Shown one piece after another: positions 44,497 to 53,264 of a stretch of DNA of 64,000 nucleotides. The position numbers were made by a program, and so were the translations under genes. The notes under the pieces were generated by a model that searched no databases, was not told where the DNA came from, and was given only the letters and a program-made list of their open reading frames with translations. Numbering within the stretch: position 1 is the first letter of the stretch; each line of letters opens with the position of its first letter. Source of the stretch: Chlamydiales bacterium (GTDB lineage: Bacteria; Chlamydiota; Chlamydiia; Chlamydiales; SM23-39); NCBI GenBank assembly GCA_030681135.1, contig JAUXXF010000019.1, forward strand, positions 56,844 to 120,843. Direction: 5' to 3'.

Positions 44497-45267
44497 ATGA
44501 AACTTTTAGAAGTATGCGCAAATTATTTTTATGCTTTTCAAGATATTTCGGATTACAAACGAAATACTACTAAAACAAATGCTTTAGCATTGTTAGCTAT
44601 AGCATCCTATTTTACAGTGGTAATCCCTGTATGCTTTGCCGTTTTATTTACGGCCGGTTCTCTTTGTGGACGTGCTAATAAAATAGAATTTCTTTCCTCG
44701 CAAGATTTAAAGATTAGCGACCAAGCAAAAAAAATCATCGGCAATAACGATAAGCCAAAGGCAACGCTAGGGGAAATTCGAAATGCTGCGAAAAGCGCCG
44801 CTGGAGGAGAATTTATTCATACTGCCGGTCCAGTTGGATATTCATATGAAAAGCTTCTTGATATGGTAAGTAAGGCTTCAACCGAAGAAATTCCTTTTAT
44901 TATCGAAGGAGCGCTAAGTTATCAATATTCTACAGGTCTTGAGCTGGTTTTAGGGGCTCTTCTGCGAAGTAGAGACCTCAGCGGAACTAGTGATGATAAA
45001 GAAAAACTCAAACTGGCTATCCAGACAATTACTGAAGAAAAATTACTTGAACTAATCGATAAAAGTGAACTTCTATCTCTTGATAAGCCAATTGAACATC
45101 GGATTGATTTTGACTCCTTTAACAATCTAGAGCTAAAGCTTCTTCAAAAATATGGAAAAGAACTTTCTTTGTCCGATAGAGGTATAAAACTAATCGGAGA
45201 ATACATAGAGCATGTAATCGCTTTGTGTGAAAAAACAAAAGACAACCCTCAGTTTATGTACGAGTAA
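44497..45267 (+). CDS. Unrecognised protein with an N-terminal hydrophobic module
   Basis: 256 residues, not recognised. Residues about 28-55 (ALALLAIASYFTVVIPVCF, then AVLFTAGSL) form a hydrophobic hairpin or one membrane helix after a short polar start; the remaining 200 residues are soluble and helical with charged repeats (KEKLKLAIQTITEEKLLELI). I have the impression that a similar N-terminal module recurs in other Parachlamydiaceae proteins, with different domains behind it, but cannot check it. If so, it may be an anchor to the host vacuole membrane. No Shine-Dalgarno is obvious; the ATG follows GGGCCCGG. Confidence 0.6.
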   Translation: MKLLEVCANYFYAFQDISDYKRNTTKTNALALLAIASYFTVVIPVCFAVLFTAGSLCGRANKIEFLSSQDLKISDQAKKIIGNNDKPKATLGEIRNAAKSAAGGEFIHTAGPVGYSYEKLLDMVSKASTEEIPFIIEGALSYQYSTGLELVLGALLRSRDLSGTSDDKEKLKLAIQTITEEKLLELIDKSELLSLDKPIEHRIDFDSFNNLELKLLQKYGKELSLSDRGIKLIGEYIEHVIALCEKTKDNPQFMYE

Positions 45268-45328
45268 AAAGAGGCCAAGCTCTAATTATAAGAGTGGCAG
45301 TAACGGGCGAGCGTTGGTTTTTGCAACT

Positions 45329-45375
45329 TTTTCACTTTAGAGGGAGTTTTTGAGAGCTTCCTCTATAGGTGAAAA
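45329..45375. terminator. Hairpin between convergent genes
   Basis: TTTTCAC-TTTAGAGG near 45329-45343 pairs with CCTCTATAGGTGAAAA ending at 45375, A/T at the base on both sides. It would serve as terminator for the preceding gene and for the abiE operon. Confidence 0.55.
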
Positions 45376-45384
45376 TGATTCATG

Positions 45385-46245
45385 TTAGAAGAAAGCTCTT
45401 TCTTCCAGCCATTGATTCACGATCGAAACAACTTCCTCTATAGATTCAGGTAGCTTGAATATCTCTTTCTTCAATTTGATTTTTTTGCGGTAGGCTCCCC
45501 AATTTTTTTCCATGATTTCAAAAGCGTCTTTTCCAAATGAGGCAGGTAGCTTCTTGAGAGAAGTCTTCCTATGATGGAAAACAAGCTCTACAGCTTTTTT
45601 CGCTAAAGAGCTATCTAAAACATCTTGCTGGATCAGAGAGTAGAGGTCCTGAAAGTCTTTCATTCTAGTATTGCCTTCTCCTCGGAAAACAATTGTTTCC
45701 AACTTCTCTGCGAAAATGAATTCCTTTGGATAGCAATGTAGACAAATTCTGCTTTCAAAGAGAGGGCCTTTCGATGTGGTGGTCAAATCTATTGAATGTT
45801 CAATCGGTTCGACGCGGTCGCCGAATCCTAAATCCATGCGTATGACTGTTTTTGTAGCGCCGAATAATGCTTGCAAGGAGACTTCAGTTCCTGTGTATGC
45901 GAGCTGCGAATGGTCGAGGATTTTGATTTTAGTGACTTCGAAGGAAAAACTATCGTCGGCGTCGACATTGCAAATTGCTTGCAAAGCAGTTCTCAATGAG
46001 TGCTCTGTATTTGATAGCTTTTGAATTAAAAAATCGAGATCCTGTGTTTCTCTGCCAAGATGTATGTACTTCGCAAGGAGAGATCCTCCTTTCAGAATGA
46101 ATTTTTCTTTGAAGGGAGACTTGGCTAAGCGTGTAAGAAATCTCTCCAGGATCAAATTCCTCCATAGTTCAGCGAAAGTCGACTCTCTTTCTTTAGCAAG
46201 GACTTTGATTTTCTCTTTGATTGATTGTTCTATTGCAGATTTCAT
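45385..46245 (-). CDS. abiEii: AbiEii/AbiGii-family nucleotidyltransferase toxin
   Basis: 286 residues. The motifs of the AbiEii nucleotidyltransferase family (DUF1814) are all seen: LKGGSLLAKY, RETQDLDFLIQK (metal-binding aspartates), EFIFAEKLETIV and RMKDFQDLYSLI. Family members inhibit growth by transferring nucleotides, in some cases to tRNA, and can abort phage infection. The gene overlaps its antitoxin gene by 4 bases. As phages of environmental chlamydiae are poorly known, a phage-defence or addiction role is inference. Confidence 0.9.
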   Translation of the reverse strand: MKSAIEQSIKEKIKVLAKERESTFAELWRNLILERFLTRLAKSPFKEKFILKGGSLLAKYIHLGRETQDLDFLIQKLSNTEHSLRTALQAICNVDADDSFSFEVTKIKILDHSQLAYTGTEVSLQALFGATKTVIRMDLGFGDRVEPIEHSIDLTTTSKGPLFESRICLHCYPKEFIFAEKLETIVFRGEGNTRMKDFQDLYSLIQQDVLDSSLAKKAVELVFHHRKTSLKKLPASFGKDAFEIMEKNWGAYRKKIKLKKEIFKLPESIEEVVSIVNQWLEERAFF

Positions 46246-46838
46246 AACATAAATGCCGAAATGTAAGGGTTTAAATTAGTTCTAAGCTTTTTTGCGTATC
46301 TTTGAAGCTTGTCGATGTCGGGTTTTTCTTTTTTATCTGCTTTCAAATAGGTTTGAAGGGCTTTTAAAGCGGTTTCTTTATCCAGATAACGAAATGCATC
46401 AACGATGGTTCGCTCTCTGTCAAAGATTTTAATTTTTCGACTTCCAATTTTGACGGTTGTCTGGCCAAGGGAAGTATTGCGCATCCGGATAATGTGGGCA
46501 TTTTCCCTTGAAGGAGAAGTAGTAGCATGGGGAACGGCGATCCAAAATTCCCTCATGATTTCGTCTGTCAAACCATAATAGCATAGAGCTGAAATGAGAC
46601 AGATGACGCCGTTTCGGATGCCTAAAGCGGTTAGTGCCAAGTCTTCCCATTCAAATGCCGAATCAAAATCAAGGTTTTTGATCTTATACATTCCGCGTCG
46701 GATCTTCTCTATCTGCCCTTTTTCGCAGAAATAAGCCAACATGCGAGGAGGAATTCCCTCCTCTCTGCCCTCCGCGGAGGAGAAAACCCCTTTCTTGGAA
46801 AGGGCCCTGAAAGCCTCTGAATATTTCGATCTTATCAT
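46242..46838 (-). CDS. abiEi: AbiEi-family antitoxin/transcriptional regulator
   Basis: 198 residues. An N-terminal winged-helix DNA-binding part (GREEGIPPRMLAYFCEKGQI then EKIRRGMYKI) is followed by the antitoxin domain (TALGIRNGVICLISALCYYG, then EFWIAVPH). AbiEi proteins repress their own promoter by binding inverted repeats and block the toxin without direct contact in studied cases (type IV toxin-antitoxin). A 12-base inverted repeat lies just upstream. There is no Shine-Dalgarno and the predicted transcription start coincides with the ATG. A decayed relative is at 33519-33652. Confidence 0.9.
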   Translation of the reverse strand: MIRSKYSEAFRALSKKGVFSSAEGREEGIPPRMLAYFCEKGQIEKIRRGMYKIKNLDFDSAFEWEDLALTALGIRNGVICLISALCYYGLTDEIMREFWIAVPHATTSPSRENAHIIRMRNTSLGQTTVKIGSRKIKIFDRERTIVDAFRYLDKETALKALQTYLKADKKEKPDIDKLQRYAKKLRTNLNPYISAFML

Positions 46839-46844
46839 ATCAGA

Positions 46845-46892
46845 AATGTAACAGAAACGCCCGCTAATCGCAACTGGGTTTTTCTGTTACAT
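46845..46892 (-). promoter_or_regulatory. abiE promoter with inverted-repeat operator
   Basis: ATGTAACAGAAA (46846-46857) is the exact inverse of TTTCTGTTACAT (46881-46892), 23 bases apart. On the minus strand TTGCGA (46873-46868) and TACATT (46850-46845) are 17 bases apart, inside and overlapping the arms. The +1 would be the A of the abiEi ATG (46838), a leaderless mRNA. Autorepression by AbiEi is expected from the family. Confidence 0.65.
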
Positions 46893-47006
46893 TTTTAGTT
46901 CTTTTTAATAAGTTATTTAATGTTAGAGTCTTGTGTTGATAATTTATCCAACTTTAGCTGTTTTGGTGGATGTATATCTTGTTGAAAATCAGGTTTTAGG
47001 AAAATT

Positions 47007-48059
47007 TTAACTTTTCTTCCAAGGGCCCACTGGGAAGCCATATGTGATACTGATGATGGTGGAGATGAAATTGGTGCTATTGCGGCCGTAGACAGAGAAT
47101 TGGACGCCGGCTAGCATACCGAAGTTGCCGCTCCAGTTGTATTCAATGGCTGGAGCTAAGCTAAAAGTATCGCTAAATCCTGAGCCCACTGTTGCTGGAG
47201 TTCCTGTGGAGGTGACTCCTGGATACCCGTGGAACTTGGTCTTATTGGTGGCTACGTAGACAAAGTCATTGGCTAGAACCCAGTGTTGATCAAAACTAAC
47301 CTCTATCCCTAAGTCAGCCGTAAATTGGTTCCCTGGGTGGACGGTCCCATGCGTTCCATAGCCGCCGCCGTAGGAGTTAAATCCGTGAACTTTAACGGGA
47401 GTAGAAATTTTGTAGGCCATGGCTAGTCTTGTGTTCATTGGGTGAGGCGTAGACCAGAACATAATTTTTGTCATGGCAAAAGAAAACGAGGTGGTGTAGG
47501 CGCCTTTTCCTGCTGCATCGAGACCATCTGGGCGGAGATGTTGGTAGGTTCCCGTGGGAAAAGTTTCCTGGATGGTGAATTTCATTTTGGGAACATAGAG
47601 CGTTTCACCTTGGATTTTAAAGCCGATATTCGCTTGTAAATCTCCAAATCCTCCTGCAGAGTCTCCTTTGAACCAGTTTGTTTGCGTTTGTAACACAAGG
47701 TTTGTATCGACCGAATCGGTGACGCCGATTTGTAAACTGTTATAAGGATTTAAATTATAGCTGTCATTAGCAAAAGAGACTGACTTTCGATCTTCATTGA
47801 ATGCTGCGTAGTCTTGTGTGAAGAAGAGATATCCTTGGGTGTTCGCGTAACCTGGGGGCATCATGGAGGCAGAAGGGGTTACTAGAGGACCTGTATACCA
47901 GGGATCGAACATCTCTTCAGCTCGCCTAAGCTGCTCTTCTGCTTCATCTAGTTCTTGTTGGATCTCTTCGGGAGATTTATGAACAGTTTGTCCCCATATA
48001 CTTATACAACCTAATAGGCCAAATAAGATCCATGGTGTTTTCATTACAGCCTTAAACAT
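47007..48059 (-). CDS. Predicted outer-membrane beta-barrel protein
   Basis: About 350 residues. A signal peptide (PWILFGLLGCISIWGQ) is followed by a short helical, glutamate-rich segment (EEIQQELDEAEEQLRRAEEM) and then alternating, aromatic-rich beta strands with Gly/Asn turns (NSLQIGVTDSVDTNLVLQT, GGFGDLQANIGFKI, ISTIISITYGFPVG), ending in a strand near the C-terminus. This resembles the PF13557-like transporter/MetA-pathway barrel group. No substrate is suggested. The start is at MFKAVMKTP; the longer frame would run into the divergent gene. Between it and abiEi (46893-47006) no further gene is seen. Confidence 0.68.
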   Translation of the reverse strand: MFKAVMKTPWILFGLLGCISIWGQTVHKSPEEIQQELDEAEEQLRRAEEMFDPWYTGPLVTPSASMMPPGYANTQGYLFFTQDYAAFNEDRKSVSFANDSYNLNPYNSLQIGVTDSVDTNLVLQTQTNWFKGDSAGGFGDLQANIGFKIQGETLYVPKMKFTIQETFPTGTYQHLRPDGLDAAGKGAYTTSFSFAMTKIMFWSTPHPMNTRLAMAYKISTPVKVHGFNSYGGGYGTHGTVHPGNQFTADLGIEVSFDQHWVLANDFVYVATNKTKFHGYPGVTSTGTPATVGSGFSDTFSLAPAIEYNWSGNFGMLAGVQFSVYGRNSTNFISTIISITYGFPVGPWKKS

Positions 48060-48131
48060 TCTTTTTTCTCTGTTTACCTTTTTTTTGGTTTTGGGCAAAG
48101 AGAAAAATAGGAATGTAGTTGAGAGGAAACA

Positions 48132-48476
48132 ATGGTAGATCAAATATCAGGAGGGGTTGGGCCTTTATCTCCCAAAGATAAAAAAGCCTATGAGGCAGAG
48201 TATAAGCAAGGAGTCGATCTGTTTTCTCGCGCGCTTGATGATTATTCTCATTCGAAGTTGAAGAGCATGGAGATGTTTCAAAAAGCTGAGTTTAAAAAAG
48301 TCATGGAAAAAGCGATGCAGGTGTTGCAAGAGACTGCCAGCGAGCTGCAGAAGAAAGAACTATTAAAGCATAATGAAACGCTTGCAAAGGATCTTGCCGC
48401 TTTTGAAGAGAATGATAATGCAACAAATTTCAGTCAGTTGAAAAAAGATCTCGATTCTTTAAAAAAAATCGTCTAG
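48132..48476 (+). CDS. Small helical hypothetical protein
   Basis: 114 residues, almost wholly helical and charged (KDKKAYEAEYKQGVDLFSRA, FKKVMEKAMQVLQETASELQ), no signal peptide or membrane segment. Size and composition recall type III secretion needle, chaperone or DUF540x proteins of chlamydiae, but no motif settles it. It is divergent from the outer-membrane-like gene (73 bases between starts) and ends at a strong two-way terminator shared with dnaJ. Confidence 0.62.
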   Translation: MVDQISGGVGPLSPKDKKAYEAEYKQGVDLFSRALDDYSHSKLKSMEMFQKAEFKKVMEKAMQVLQETASELQKKELLKHNETLAKDLAAFEENDNATNFSQLKKDLDSLKKIV

Positions 48477-48483
48477 CAGGAAG

Positions 48484-48518
48484 CCTGCAAAGTCTTTTAA
48501 GACAAAAGACTTTGCAGG
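48484..48518. terminator. Bidirectional intrinsic terminator
   Basis: CCTGCAAAGTCTTTT (48484-48498) and its exact inverse (48504-48518) form a 15-base stem with a 5-base loop, followed by a T-rich run, between the convergent helical-protein gene and dnaJ. Confidence 0.9.
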
Positions 48519-48532
48519 TTCATTTTTTACAC

Positions 48533-49684
48533 TTAACTCGCAAAACAGTCTTTAATCTTGTCAAAGAAAGTGCGTTTGCTTGGTTGATTTTGAGGAGCCT
48601 CTAACTCTTCAAACGATCTGAGAAGCTCTTTTTGTTTCTCAGAGAGTTTAACAGGTGTTTCTACGAGGATGCGGACAATCAGATCTCCGCTGCCTTTGCC
48701 ATGAACGTTGGGAAACCCTTTGCCGCCAACGCGCAGGAGTTTGCCCGTCTGTGTTCCTTCAGCAATGGTGACCTTGCATCTTTCTCCTAAAGGAGTGGGT
48801 ACTTCTTTTTTGCATCCGAGGGCCGCTTCTGGGAAAGTGAGAGGCAGTTCGATATAGACATCATCTCCTTCTCTCTTGAACGTAGCGTGAGATTGCACTT
48901 CGATATCCACGTAGAGATCTCCAGGAGGACATCCAGGAGGTCCTGCGTCTCCATATCCATTCATTTTCAGTCTCATTCCTGTATCAACGCCAGCAGGGAT
49001 GCGAATGGTTATGCGCTGTTTATCTTTAACCCTGCCAGAGCCGCCACATCCACGGCAGGGATCGGTGATGACTTGTCCGGCTCCACCGCAGTTGGGACAG
49101 GGGCTTGTCATGCTAAAAAAGCCGCGATTTTGAAATACTTGCCCGCGCCCTTGGCAGGTAGAGCATGTTTTTATGCTATTTTTTGATTTAGCGCCACTGC
49201 CTTGACAGTCTTTACAGTTGATTTGATTGACAATCGACAGCTCTTTTTCTGTTCCTTTGGCCGCTTCTTCAAAGCTAATGCTGACAGATGTTCTCTTGCT
49301 GGCTCCTTGATGCTGTGCGTGGGGATCTCCACCTTGGCCTCCAAAGAAAGCTTCAAAAATAGAACCACCGCCGCCCCCTTGGCCTCCAAATGCTCCCATA
49401 AAGGTTCGCATCGCCTCTTCCATAGAGGAAAAACCACCTGAAAAACCGCCTCCTCCCGCGCCCTGACGGAGGCCGTCTTCTCCGTACTGGTCATAAATAC
49501 GTCGTTTATTCTCATCGCTCAGCACCTCATAGGCCTCTGAAACTAGCTTGAAGGTAGCTTCTGCATTCGGGTTGTCAGCATTGCGGTCTGGATGGCACTC
49601 TAGAGCCTTTTTGCGATAAGCTTTTTTTATGTCCTCAGGCGAAGCATCGCGGGCAATGCCTAAAGTTGCGTAATAGTCTTTCAT
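48533..49684 (-). CDS. dnaJ: Chaperone DnaJ (Hsp40)
   Basis: 383 residues. J domain with the HPD tripeptide ([14 protein letters not shown]), Gly/Phe-rich linker ([15 protein letters not shown]), four CxxCxGxG zinc motifs ([32 protein letters not shown]) and the C-terminal substrate domains. It stimulates DnaK. dnaJ-rpsU-tsaB-lon order equals CT341-CT344. Confidence 0.97.
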   Translation of the reverse strand: MKDYYATLGIARDASPEDIKKAYRKKALECHPDRNADNPNAEATFKLVSEAYEVLSDENKRRIYDQYGEDGLRQGAGGGGFSGGFSSMEEAMRTFMGAFGGQGGGGGSIFEAFFGGQGGDPHAQHQGASKRTSVSISFEEAAKGTEKELSIVNQINCKDCQGSGAKSKNSIKTCSTCQGRGQVFQNRGFFSMTSPCPNCGGAGQVITDPCRGCGGSGRVKDKQRITIRIPAGVDTGMRLKMNGYGDAGPPGCPPGDLYVDIEVQSHATFKREGDDVYIELPLTFPEAALGCKKEVPTPLGERCKVTIAEGTQTGKLLRVGGKGFPNVHGKGSGDLIVRILVETPVKLSEKQKELLRSFEELEAPQNQPSKRTFFDKIKDCFAS

Positions 49685-49789
49685 AAGTTTATTAACTCGT
49701 TATAACAGGTTCACCCTTATCGTAGCATAAAGGGGAATTCTTATAAAGGAATTTGGCAGTTTTTGGAAATGACTGCTAAGTAGATATAC

Positions 49790-49809
49790 CCCCCTATACG
49801 AGAAGGGGG
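49790..49809 (-). terminator. Hairpin after rpsU
   Basis: CCCCCT (49790-49795) pairs with AGGGGG (49804-49809), 19 bases past the rpsU stop. No T-run follows, so it may be a processing or pausing stem between rpsU and dnaJ. The 144-base gap 49685-49828 holds no gene. Confidence 0.45.
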
Positions 49810-49828
49810 ATAAGAGATCTTAGAATTC

Positions 49829-50023
49829 TTAATATCCGCGTCTGAGAGCAGTTTTTGTCCGCTTTGTGGCGGCTTTGGACTTTGCGCGGCTTTTTACTGA
49901 GGGTTTATCATAGAAACGATGAGCCTTCGCTGACTTCATGATTCCTTCTTTATCAAGTTTTTTCTTTAGAGCGCGAAGAGCTTTATCAATAGGCTCGCCG
50001 ATTCTTACTTTTACGCTTGGCAT
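49829..50023 (-). CDS. rpsU: 30S ribosomal protein S21
   Basis: 64 residues; [20 protein letters not shown] and the basic C-terminus ([15 protein letters not shown]) identify S21, which binds near the anti-Shine-Dalgarno region. It lies between tsaB and dnaJ as in Chlamydia. Confidence 0.95.
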   Translation of the reverse strand: MPSVKVRIGEPIDKALRALKKKLDKEGIMKSAKAHRFYDKPSVKSRAKSKAATKRTKTALRRGY

Positions 50024-50119
50024 CTGTGATTACCTAAAAGGGTTGGTTTAAAATACTGGTGTTCATCTTAAGAGATTGGCTGCTTAATTTCAACTCTAAT
50101 CTGAGAACCTGTTCGTAAT

Positions 50120-50686
50120 CTAAGCTTCCGTTGATTGCGAATAGCTTCTGAAGGCAAGTTCGCTGATTTGCAGGGAAGCTTCCTGGATATTTAGGGGGGT
50201 GCCCCTTTTTTCCAGCTCTTTAGGAAGGGGGGAAACAATACAAGAGATTCCGGAAAGGAGAGAAGTGAGCTCGTCTGGATTGACAAGTAGAGGCTCTTCT
50301 GAGTGAAGATGGTCCGCTGTTCGATGGCCGAGCAGCACATGAACGCCCCCCATTCGGGCATCTAGAAGGACGGCAAAAGGGCCGAGACATTGGGGAATAA
50401 AGGCTTTTAGACTGCAAAATCCGTAGAGGGGAATATTCCAGCCAAAAGAAAGTCCTTTAGCTAGCGCCATTCCTACGCGCACGCCTGTATGCGATCCCGG
50501 CCCTTCTCCGACAAAAATAGCTTCTATCGGAGTTTGTTCCTCAGCGAGGAGAATTTTCAGCTCTTTTGCAATAGAGGTTGAAAGATTTGGGCCTCCTTGC
50601 AAAAAAATATTTTTTTTTATAATCCCGTTTTCTGCGAGGAGAATACAGCTTTTTTCTGTGCTTGTTTCTAAAATAAGCGTTTTCAT
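50120..50686 (-). CDS. tsaB: tRNA threonylcarbamoyladenosine protein TsaB
   Basis: 188 residues. ASKHA-fold protein with ILETSTEKSCILL at the N-terminus and the GEGPGSHTGVRVGMALAKGL motif typical of TsaB, the partner that forms with TsaD and TsaE the t6A synthase acting on ANN-decoding tRNAs. Shorter than the E. coli protein (231 residues) at the C-terminus. Divergent from lon, with start regions touching. Confidence 0.9.
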   Translation of the reverse strand: MKTLILETSTEKSCILLAENGIIKKNIFLQGGPNLSTSIAKELKILLAEEQTPIEAIFVGEGPGSHTGVRVGMALAKGLSFGWNIPLYGFCSLKAFIPQCLGPFAVLLDARMGGVHVLLGHRTADHLHSEEPLLVNPDELTSLLSGISCIVSPLPKELEKRGTPLNIQEASLQISELAFRSYSQSTEA

Positions 50687-50729
50687 GACACAAGTATACA
50701 GATTGCGCGTTTTTAGAGAGAATGTTAAA

Positions 50730-53264
50730 GTGAATCTCTTATATTTAGAGGTGCCTTTGGAGTTAGTTAACGAACCGGAAAATTTGCCAGTAAAAAATGA
50801 AGAGGTTTCTGAAAAACAGGCAGATCAAAAATCGACTCGCCCTTCAGTCTCTTTGCTTTATCCCAGTCAGCTATTTGTACTGCCTTTGAATCGGAGGCCT
50901 TTTTTCCCTGGAATGGCAGCGCCTGTTGTCATTGAACCCGGCTGTTTTTATGAAGTATTAAAAATTGTTGCGAAAACAGACCATAAATGCCTTGGGTTAT
51001 TTTTGACGGACAAGGAAGATGCGAACATTTATAAAATTGGTTTGAGCGATTTGTATCGAGTCGGCGTGCTTGCTAGAATTTTGCGCATTATTCCGATGGA
51101 GGGGGGAGGAGCTCAAGTTGTTTTGAATATGGAGAAAAGGGTCACCATTGAAAAAACAGTAAAAGCCAAATACCTTTGCGCCCAAGTGAAATATCACGAA
51201 GACACCCCTCTAGAAAACCTGTCTCGGGAATTGAAGGCCTATTCAATTAGCATTATTACGACGATTAAAGAGCTTTTGAAATTAAATCCTTTGTTTAAAG
51301 AAGAGCTCCAAATTTTCCTTGGCCATTCAGATTTTACAGAGCCGGGTCGATTGGCTGACTTTGCAGTCGCTTTGACGACAGCTAGCCGAGACGAGCTTCA
51401 AGAAGTGCTGCAAACGTTCGACATTGAAAAGAGGATCGATAAGGCTCTTCTTCTTTTGAAAAAAGAACTCGATATTAGTAGGCTGCAAAGTACTATCAAT
51501 CAGCGGATAGAAGCGACGATTTCCAAAACGCAGCGGGAGTTTTTCCTTCGAGAGCAATTGAAGGCGATTAAAAAAGAGCTGGGCGTCGAAAAAGACGATA
51601 AAACTATGGACGCTGAGAAGTTTGAGGAGCGTTTAAAGAAAAGAGTTGTCCCAGATGAGGTCATGAAAGTGATCCGCGAAGAGATGGACAAGTTGAGCGC
51701 TCTTGAAGTTCAATCAGCTGAGTATGGCGTATGTAGGAACTATCTTGATTGGCTGACCTCAGTTCCCTGGGGCATTTATAGCAAAGAGACGCACGATTTG
51801 GAAAAAGCGGAAAAAATTTTAGAGCACGACCATTATGGCCTCAAAGATATTAAAGAGAGGATTCTAGAATTTATTGGCGTAGGTAAATTGACAGGTGGAG
51901 TGAAGGGAAGCATTGTTTGTCTTGTAGGCCCTCCGGGCGTTGGGAAAACAAGTATTGGTAAGAGTGTTGCTAGAGCTCTGAACCGAAAGTTTTATCGATT
52001 CTCCGTGGGAGGCATGCGCGATGAGGCGGAGATCAAAGGACACCGTCGTACATATATTGGAGCTATGCCGGGGAAGATGATCCAGGCCTTTAAATATACG
52101 CAGACGATGAACCCTGTGATCATGCTCGACGAGGTTGATAAAATGGGGGCAAGTTATCATGGAGATCCCGCCTCAGCTCTTTTAGAAGTATTGGATCCTG
52201 AGCAAAATCGGGATTTTTTAGATCATTATCTCGATGTGCCCTGCGATCTTTCAAACGTTCTCTTTATTGTTACGGCGAATATTTTGGATACGATCCCTGA
52301 GCCTTTGAAAGATCGAATGGAGATATTGCGTCTTTCTGGCTATATTCAAGCAGAGAAAATTGAAATTGCTCGCAAATATTTAATCCCTCGCAATCGGAAA
52401 ACGATGGGACTTAAGGCTGGCGATGTCTTGTTTACGAAAGGGGCTGTCGCTCAAATTATTAATGGATATGCAAGAGAGTCTGGAGTTCGCAGTCTGGAGA
52501 ATAATTTGAAAAAGATTTTACGCAAAGTGGCTGTTAAGATTGCTAAAAATCAGGAGCAAAAACCAAAGAAAACTTTGCCAAAGACGATCATCAGTGAGTC
52601 GAATTTATCGACTTATTTAGGTAAGCCGATATTTACGAGCGATCGTTATTACAAAGTCAATCCTGTTGGAGTGGCAACCGGGCTTGCCTGGACGTCGATG
52701 GGAGGCGCTACCTTATACATCGAAACGGTCAAGTATCCAGCAGAAAAAACGGAGATGAAGCTTACGGGGCAAGCTGGCGATGTGATGAAAGAATCGGCGC
52801 AAATTGCTTGGACCTATGTGCAAAGCCATCTGGGACAGCATGCTCCAGGGACTCCGTTTTTTGAAAAGTCCCAGGTCCATATTCATATTCCAGAAGGTGC
52901 GACGCCAAAAGACGGACCTTCTGCAGGGATTACCATGGTGACAGCTCTTTTTTCTTTGCTCATGAACCGACCTCTCAAAGAGAATTTGGGAATGACGGGA
53001 GAGATCACGCTGACCGGAAAGGTACTTCCTATCGGGGGATTGAAAGAAAAATTGATTGCTGCGCGTAGGTCGCAACTTGATGTTCTGATTTTCCCTAAGG
53101 AAAACCTGAGAGATTATGATGAGCTGCCCGAGTATTTAAAAAAGGGTCTCGAGGTCCATTTTGTGGACTATTATGATGAAGTATTTAAGATAGCATTCTC
53201 GGAGGGGAAGTCTCATGAGGCCCGCGTGGTTAGAAAAAAAACTCATCGAGCCAAAGGAGCTTGA
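50730..53264 (+). CDS. lon: ATP-dependent protease Lon
   Basis: About 844 residues. N-terminal substrate-binding domain (FVLPLNRRPFFPGMAAPVVI), AAA+ module with Walker A GPPGVGKT and Walker B VIMLDEVDKM, and the protease domain with the catalytic Ser in PKDGPSAGIT and Lys in GGLKEKLIAARR. The GTG at 50730 is chosen (AGAGAG upstream), giving 43 bases to tsaB; an ATG at 50685 would overlap the tsaB start. Its end overlaps the next gene by 50 bases. Confidence 0.96.
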   Translation: MNLLYLEVPLELVNEPENLPVKNEEVSEKQADQKSTRPSVSLLYPSQLFVLPLNRRPFFPGMAAPVVIEPGCFYEVLKIVAKTDHKCLGLFLTDKEDANIYKIGLSDLYRVGVLARILRIIPMEGGGAQVVLNMEKRVTIEKTVKAKYLCAQVKYHEDTPLENLSRELKAYSISIITTIKELLKLNPLFKEELQIFLGHSDFTEPGRLADFAVALTTASRDELQEVLQTFDIEKRIDKALLLLKKELDISRLQSTINQRIEATISKTQREFFLREQLKAIKKELGVEKDDKTMDAEKFEERLKKRVVPDEVMKVIREEMDKLSALEVQSAEYGVCRNYLDWLTSVPWGIYSKETHDLEKAEKILEHDHYGLKDIKERILEFIGVGKLTGGVKGSIVCLVGPPGVGKTSIGKSVARALNRKFYRFSVGGMRDEAEIKGHRRTYIGAMPGKMIQAFKYTQTMNPVIMLDEVDKMGASYHGDPASALLEVLDPEQNRDFLDHYLDVPCDLSNVLFIVTANILDTIPEPLKDRMEILRLSGYIQAEKIEIARKYLIPRNRKTMGLKAGDVLFTKGAVAQIINGYARESGVRSLENNLKKILRKVAVKIAKNQEQKPKKTLPKTIISESNLSTYLGKPIFTSDRYYKVNPVGVATGLAWTSMGGATLYIETVKYPAEKTEMKLTGQAGDVMKESAQIAWTYVQSHLGQHAPGTPFFEKSQVHIHIPEGATPKDGPSAGITMVTALFSLLMNRPLKENLGMTGEITLTGKVLPIGGLKEKLIAARRSQLDVLIFPKENLRDYDELPEYLKKGLEVHFVDYYDEVFKIAFSEGKSHEARVVRKKTHRAKGA

